Shown piece after piece: positions 11,460 through 12,263 of a DNA stretch of 12,263 bases. The translations under genes and the position numbers were made by a program. How positions within the stretch are numbered: position 1 is the stretch's first letter; each line of letters starts with the position of its first letter. The DNA comes from Bacillota bacterium. GTDB taxonomy: Bacteria > Bacillota > Clostridia > Clostridiales > Clostridiaceae. The notes beneath the pieces are model-generated. The model had not been told where the DNA came from. It searched no databases and worked only from the letters and a program-made list of their open reading frames with translations. The stretch lies in assembly GCA_021779235.1 (NCBI GenBank), contig JAJYBA010000033.1, forward strand, positions 1 to 12,263. Reading direction: 5' to 3'.

Positions 11460-12263
11460 TTATTTTTTATTTTCATCTAATAAAAAGTTTAATAGACTAT
11501 TTATGCTTTCATGGTCCTTAATATTATTATAATAATTAATAAGTTTTAGTGTAAGCATATTGTCTCTAGGTATAATATTCAATGATATTAGTTCTAAGAT
11601 TTCATTTTTGAAATCATTTATTTCAAGTGAATTTTGCTCTTTTATAAGTATGTCTAAAAACTCATCCAATGAATACTTTAATATTTGTTTATTTCTATAT
11701 TGTTTGCATACTTTAATAGACTTTTTATAGTATTCTTTTGATAATTCAATGTTATTAATTAAGTTACAAGCTACACCTATTTGTTTATATATACCGCATA
11801 AATAAGGACTTTCTGATATATCGTTTTTATTTAACATATATAATAGTTTATCTATATATACTTTAACATTTTTATTGTCTTTTAAGGTTGTATATATATC
11901 AAGCGTATTACCCATAACAAGGATTATATTTTCAAGTTCATCTTCATCTAAAGAATATAATAAATTCTTATTGATTTGTAATGCATCATTGAAAAAATTT
12001 TGATATTTGTAACATGATGATTTCAATGAAGTAAGTTCAAATGAATCTTGCTTAGTTAAATATTGAAATGTTTTTTCAATATGATTAATTTCATTTAATG
12101 TGCTACTGTAATCTTCGAGATTAATATAACATAGAACATTATTAAATAATACCTTATATCTTAAATCCTCTGGTATATTTTTCTTGTAGATAAGAGCTAG
12201 ACCATTAAAATCTAGCGCTTCTTTGTATTTTGTAAGCCGTATACATATATTACCAATCTTTTG
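11460..12263 (-). CDS. C-terminal part of a TPR-like helical-repeat protein, probably an HTH-TPR regulator; cut by the window edge
   Basis: The frame is open from the right edge to TAA at 11460-11462, giving 267 visible residues without an N-terminus. A TTG at 12024-12026 is not the start, because coding continues in frame for another 79 codons to the edge. The protein is all-helical with repeat-like segments such as YKEALDFNGLALIYKKN, SKEYYKKSIKVCKQYRNK and DHESINSLLNFLLDE, spaced about 35-40 residues as in tetratricopeptide repeats. Clostridial proteins with this composition (Lys, Asn, Ile and Tyr rich) and such repeats often carry an N-terminal Xre-type HTH and respond to peptides. That domain would lie outside the window, so the regulator role is inferred. 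Confidence 0.6.
   Translation of the reverse strand, partial: QKIGNICIRLTKYKEALDFNGLALIYKKNIPEDLRYKVLFNNVLCYINLEDYSSTLNEINHIEKTFQYLTKQDSFELTSLKSSCYKYQNFFNDALQINKNLLYSLDEDELENIILVMGNTLDIYTTLKDNKNVKVYIDKLLYMLNKNDISESPYLCGIYKQIGVACNLINNIELSKEYYKKSIKVCKQYRNKQILKYSLDEFLDILIKEQNSLEINDFKNEILELISLNIIPRDNMLTLKLINYYNNIKDHESINSLLNFLLDENKK

Noticed and set aside
12024..12026. TTG as the start of the minus-strand helical-repeat protein
   Set aside because: The same frame continues without a stop to the right edge of the window and encodes further repeat-like helices, so the real start lies outside.

Overview
The window reads as a chromosomal segment of a low-GC anaerobic Firmicute, most likely a Clostridium or close relative. 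The evidence is AT-rich codon use, strong GGAGG-type ribosome binding sites, several TTG/GTG starts, a sigma-54 enhancer-binding regulator of clostridial type, and molybdenum-hydroxylase subunits beside a cyclic amidohydrolase. Species cannot be named from the sequence alone.

Layout. Bases 1-98 are the last codons of an M20-type peptidase that may be YgeY-like. A 235-bp imperfect palindrome (120-354) separates it from a dihydropyrimidinase/hydantoinase-family amidohydrolase (488-1804), which ends at a terminator (1858-1906). A 411-base non-coding stretch carrying a two-part long-range stem (1965-2061) precedes a sigma-54-dependent activator (2216-3973). Downstream of it lie three copies of the palindrome TTATCA-N3-TGATAA and a near-consensus -24/-12 sigma-54 promoter (4133-4148). 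This promoter drives two fold-type-II PLP enzymes: a zinc-ribbon threonine-synthase-like protein (4252-5490) and a second enzyme with a CHKVGASF active-site motif (5595-7076). A long 3' hairpin and a terminator (7165-7194) close the unit. Next come the 2Fe-2S and FAD subunits of a xanthine-dehydrogenase-type enzyme (7369-7845 and 7839-8699, overlapping). No molybdenum subunit follows.

From 8700 the content changes to a TetR repressor, ABC ATPase and ABC-2 permease operon (8981-11278; reading frames overlap) with its own palindromic operator. On the minus strand is the C-terminal part of a helical-repeat (TPR-like) protein that runs off the right edge (11460-12263).

How the genes may work together (inference). 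An M20 hydrolase, a cyclic-amide hydrolase, xanthine dehydrogenase subunits and fold-type-II PLP enzymes recall the anaerobic purine/uric acid degradation clusters that carry ygeY, hyuA/ygeZ, ygeX and xdh. No ygeX-type diaminopropionate ammonia-lyase is seen here; the two PLP enzymes sit in its place and appear to be switched by the adjacent sigma-54 activator. The clearest unexplained system is this local circuit: an activator with a Cys-rich sensor, triple palindromic enhancer sites, a -24/-12 promoter, and two PLP enzymes of unassigned substrate.
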